Shown in pieces: positions 62,818 through 64,000 of a stretch of 64,000 nt of DNA; position 1 is the first letter of the stretch; every line of letters starts with the position of its first letter. Source of the stretch: Martinezella multihospitum (GTDB taxonomy: Bacteria > Pseudomonadota > Alphaproteobacteria > Rhizobiales > Rhizobiaceae); contig NZ_FMAG01000004.1 of assembly GCF_900094585.1 (NCBI RefSeq), positions 558,001 to 622,000 on the forward strand, written 5' to 3'. The notes beneath the pieces were generated by a model. That model saw nothing but the letters and a program-made list of their open reading frames with translations, did no database searches and had not been told where the DNA came from. Made by a program: the position numbers and the translations under genes.

Positions 62818-63495
62818 ATGTCAGCAATCATGAACCGCCGCGATCTCTGCCTGTATCTATCTGCATTAGCTACAGGTATGCTTGAGCCCAAATTCGCCTC
62901 TGCTCAAGAGAAGGCAAATGCGAACGGCACCTCAACGGCCTATTTGTATTTCTCCCAACCGATCGACGACAAATCGACGCTTAGTCTAACCAATGGATTG
63001 ATCGACCTCAGGGCCAAGGGCTACAAAGTAATATATCTTATGCTGAATTCCAATGGCGGGAACATATCATCAGGCATTGCCCTGTATCACTTGCTATGCG
63101 CTATGGATATAACGATCAATACATACGCCATTTCCAATGTTGATTCAGCGGCAATTCTGTTGTTTTTGGCGGGAAAGGAAAGGGTCGCAAATAAAGAATC
63201 GCTATTTGCATTTCACTCCGCCAGAGAAGACTTCAGCAACGAAAAGCTTAATCCGGACGAGATCACCGAAAGATCAAATGTACTGGAGATCGACAATGAT
63301 CGAATGAAGGAAATATTCAAGGAACGGCTTACAATCAACGACAAGCAATACGGCGATTTCTTCGGTCCGCAGCTCCGATTTGTAAGACCGCAGGAGGCAT
63401 TGAGCATAGGCCTGGCAACGCGGATCGGTGAGATAAGCATGCAACCTCATGACGGCCTCTATTATGTTCAATCCCCCGCCAGCAAGCAGCTTTGA
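62818..63495 (+). CDS. Exported ClpP/crotonase-fold protein
   Basis: A 225-residue protein with a signal-like N-terminus. The ClpP-type core is visible: LNSNGGNISSGIALYHLL, then the nucleophile S110 in SNVDSAAILLFLAG and H133 in FAFHSAR. The aspartate expected downstream (ERDRF in ClpP) reads PQLRF, so the triad looks incomplete. AT content is higher than the neighbours. It might be a periplasmic peptidase or a binding protein. Confidence 0.7.
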   Translation: MSAIMNRRDLCLYLSALATGMLEPKFASAQEKANANGTSTAYLYFSQPIDDKSTLSLTNGLIDLRAKGYKVIYLMLNSNGGNISSGIALYHLLCAMDITINTYAISNVDSAAILLFLAGKERVANKESLFAFHSAREDFSNEKLNPDEITERSNVLEIDNDRMKEIFKERLTINDKQYGDFFGPQLRFVRPQEALSIGLATRIGEISMQPHDGLYYVQSPASKQL

Positions 63496-63602
63496 TGAAA
63501 CATGGCTCCGTTCGCGGCAATCAAGAGCACTGCCGCTATCGCACAGTGACAATCCGAACGCGACGCAGATCGACTCGTGCATCTTACGGAGATTGACCGA
63601 CA

Positions 63603-64000
63603 ATGAGTGGAAAGACGCATTCAATCCTGTCGATTTTCCGCCTTTTGTGGCAGGCCGCCGCTGTATTCGTTATGGTTTTTTCGGGCACCGCTCATTCTGA
63701 AGATCATGCGTTTGTCGGCTTTCAGGAGATAGCCCTTCCGAACGGCAGCGAGCCTCCATTGCACGCGGGTATCTGGTATCCGACGCTTGCCCGGCCCCAG
63801 GAAACACGTTTGGAGACCTTCAGCCAATTGGTGGCGACGGACGGTGCGATCGCCGGACGCGAGTTGCCGCTGGTCGTCATTTCTCACGGTGGGGCGGGAT
63901 CGTTCGCCAGCCATTACGACACCGCCCTCGCGCTCGCCCATGCAGGCTTCATCGTTGCCGCGGTCGATCACGCGGGCGATACTTTCGACGATCAGCGACA
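63603..64000 (+). CDS. Alpha/beta hydrolase, dienelactone-hydrolase-like (3' end outside window)
   Basis: The first 132 residues of an exported hydrolase. The signal peptide spans LLWQAAAVFVMVFSGTAHS. Typical blocks are GIWYPTLARPQETRLE, the oxyanion strand LPLVVISHGGAGSFASHYD and AAVDHAGDTFDDQR. GGAG lies ten bases before ATG 63603. The gene continues past the window end, so the nucleophile region is not visible. Confidence 0.8.
   Translation, partial: MSGKTHSILSIFRLLWQAAAVFVMVFSGTAHSEDHAFVGFQEIALPNGSEPPLHAGIWYPTLARPQETRLETFSQLVATDGAIAGRELPLVVISHGGAGSFASHYDTALALAHAGFIVAAVDHAGDTFDDQR

Noticed and set aside
59117..64000. A complete type VI secretion locus around the amidase
   Set aside because: No Tss, VgrG, Hcp or PAAR-like gene is seen in the window.

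Overview
The window reads as a chromosome or chromid segment of a rhizobial alphaproteobacterium (Rhizobium/Agrobacterium-like). The basis is GC-rich coding, a very high density of ABC importers, a RIME-like palindromic repeat pair at 26901-27012 of the kind common between rhizobial genes, and typical rhizobial families (GH42 galactosidase operon, quinate/shikimate module, SorC regulator). The species cannot be fixed from this sequence. No rRNA, tRNA, CRISPR array, insertion sequence or phage genes were seen.

Layout. (1) 1-6132: sugar ABC importer (binding protein truncated at the window edge) plus a GH42 beta-galactosidase, closed by a strong terminator. (2) 6165-11410: shikimate/quinate catabolism (dehydrogenase, TetR regulator, dehydroshikimate dehydratase fusion, MHS-type transporter) with two matching palindromes before the two transcription units. 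(3) 11696-17886: M20 amidohydrolase, Lrp-type regulator, polar amino-acid ABC importer and a homocysteine S-methyltransferase. (4) 17929-18813: ribB under an FMN riboswitch. (5) 18916-29468: a divergent polyol/branched-sugar locus with ribose-type ABC importer, two SDRs and a triose-phosphate isomerase on one arm, and a split transketolase, FGGY kinase and SorC regulator on the other. Three copies of a TGAATA/TATTCA-type palindrome mark its promoters. (6) 29549-35342: amino-acid ABC importer with an SDR and an RraA-like protein, divergent from a LysR regulator. (7) 35409-41408: seven-gene block accB-accC-BCCP-like-pxpB-pxpC-pxpA-aminotransferase. (8) 41632-46825: Na/Pi cotransporter, zinc-ribbon MBL-fold protein, chemoreceptor. 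(9) 46911-54131: PepSY protein and two-component system divergent from a 1347-residue Pls/PosA-type non-ribosomal peptide synthetase with its own phosphopantetheinyl transferase. (10) 54167-58764: BASS transporter, ICMT-like methyltransferase and a NrtT/TauT-type ABC importer. (11) 59117-64000: unusual group of mostly exported proteins, including a Tae4-like peptidoglycan amidase, an alginate-lyase-family protein, a ClpP-fold protein and a hydrolase cut by the window edge.

The most interesting parts are the poly-amino-acid synthetase with a lysine-like adenylation pocket, the polyol locus whose gene set fits an apulose-4-phosphate-type transketolase route, the biotin-dependent carboxylase-like block containing a second BCCP fold without a biotin lysine, and the exported amidase/lyase/protease group. 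Functions are assigned by reading motifs by eye; no database search was possible.
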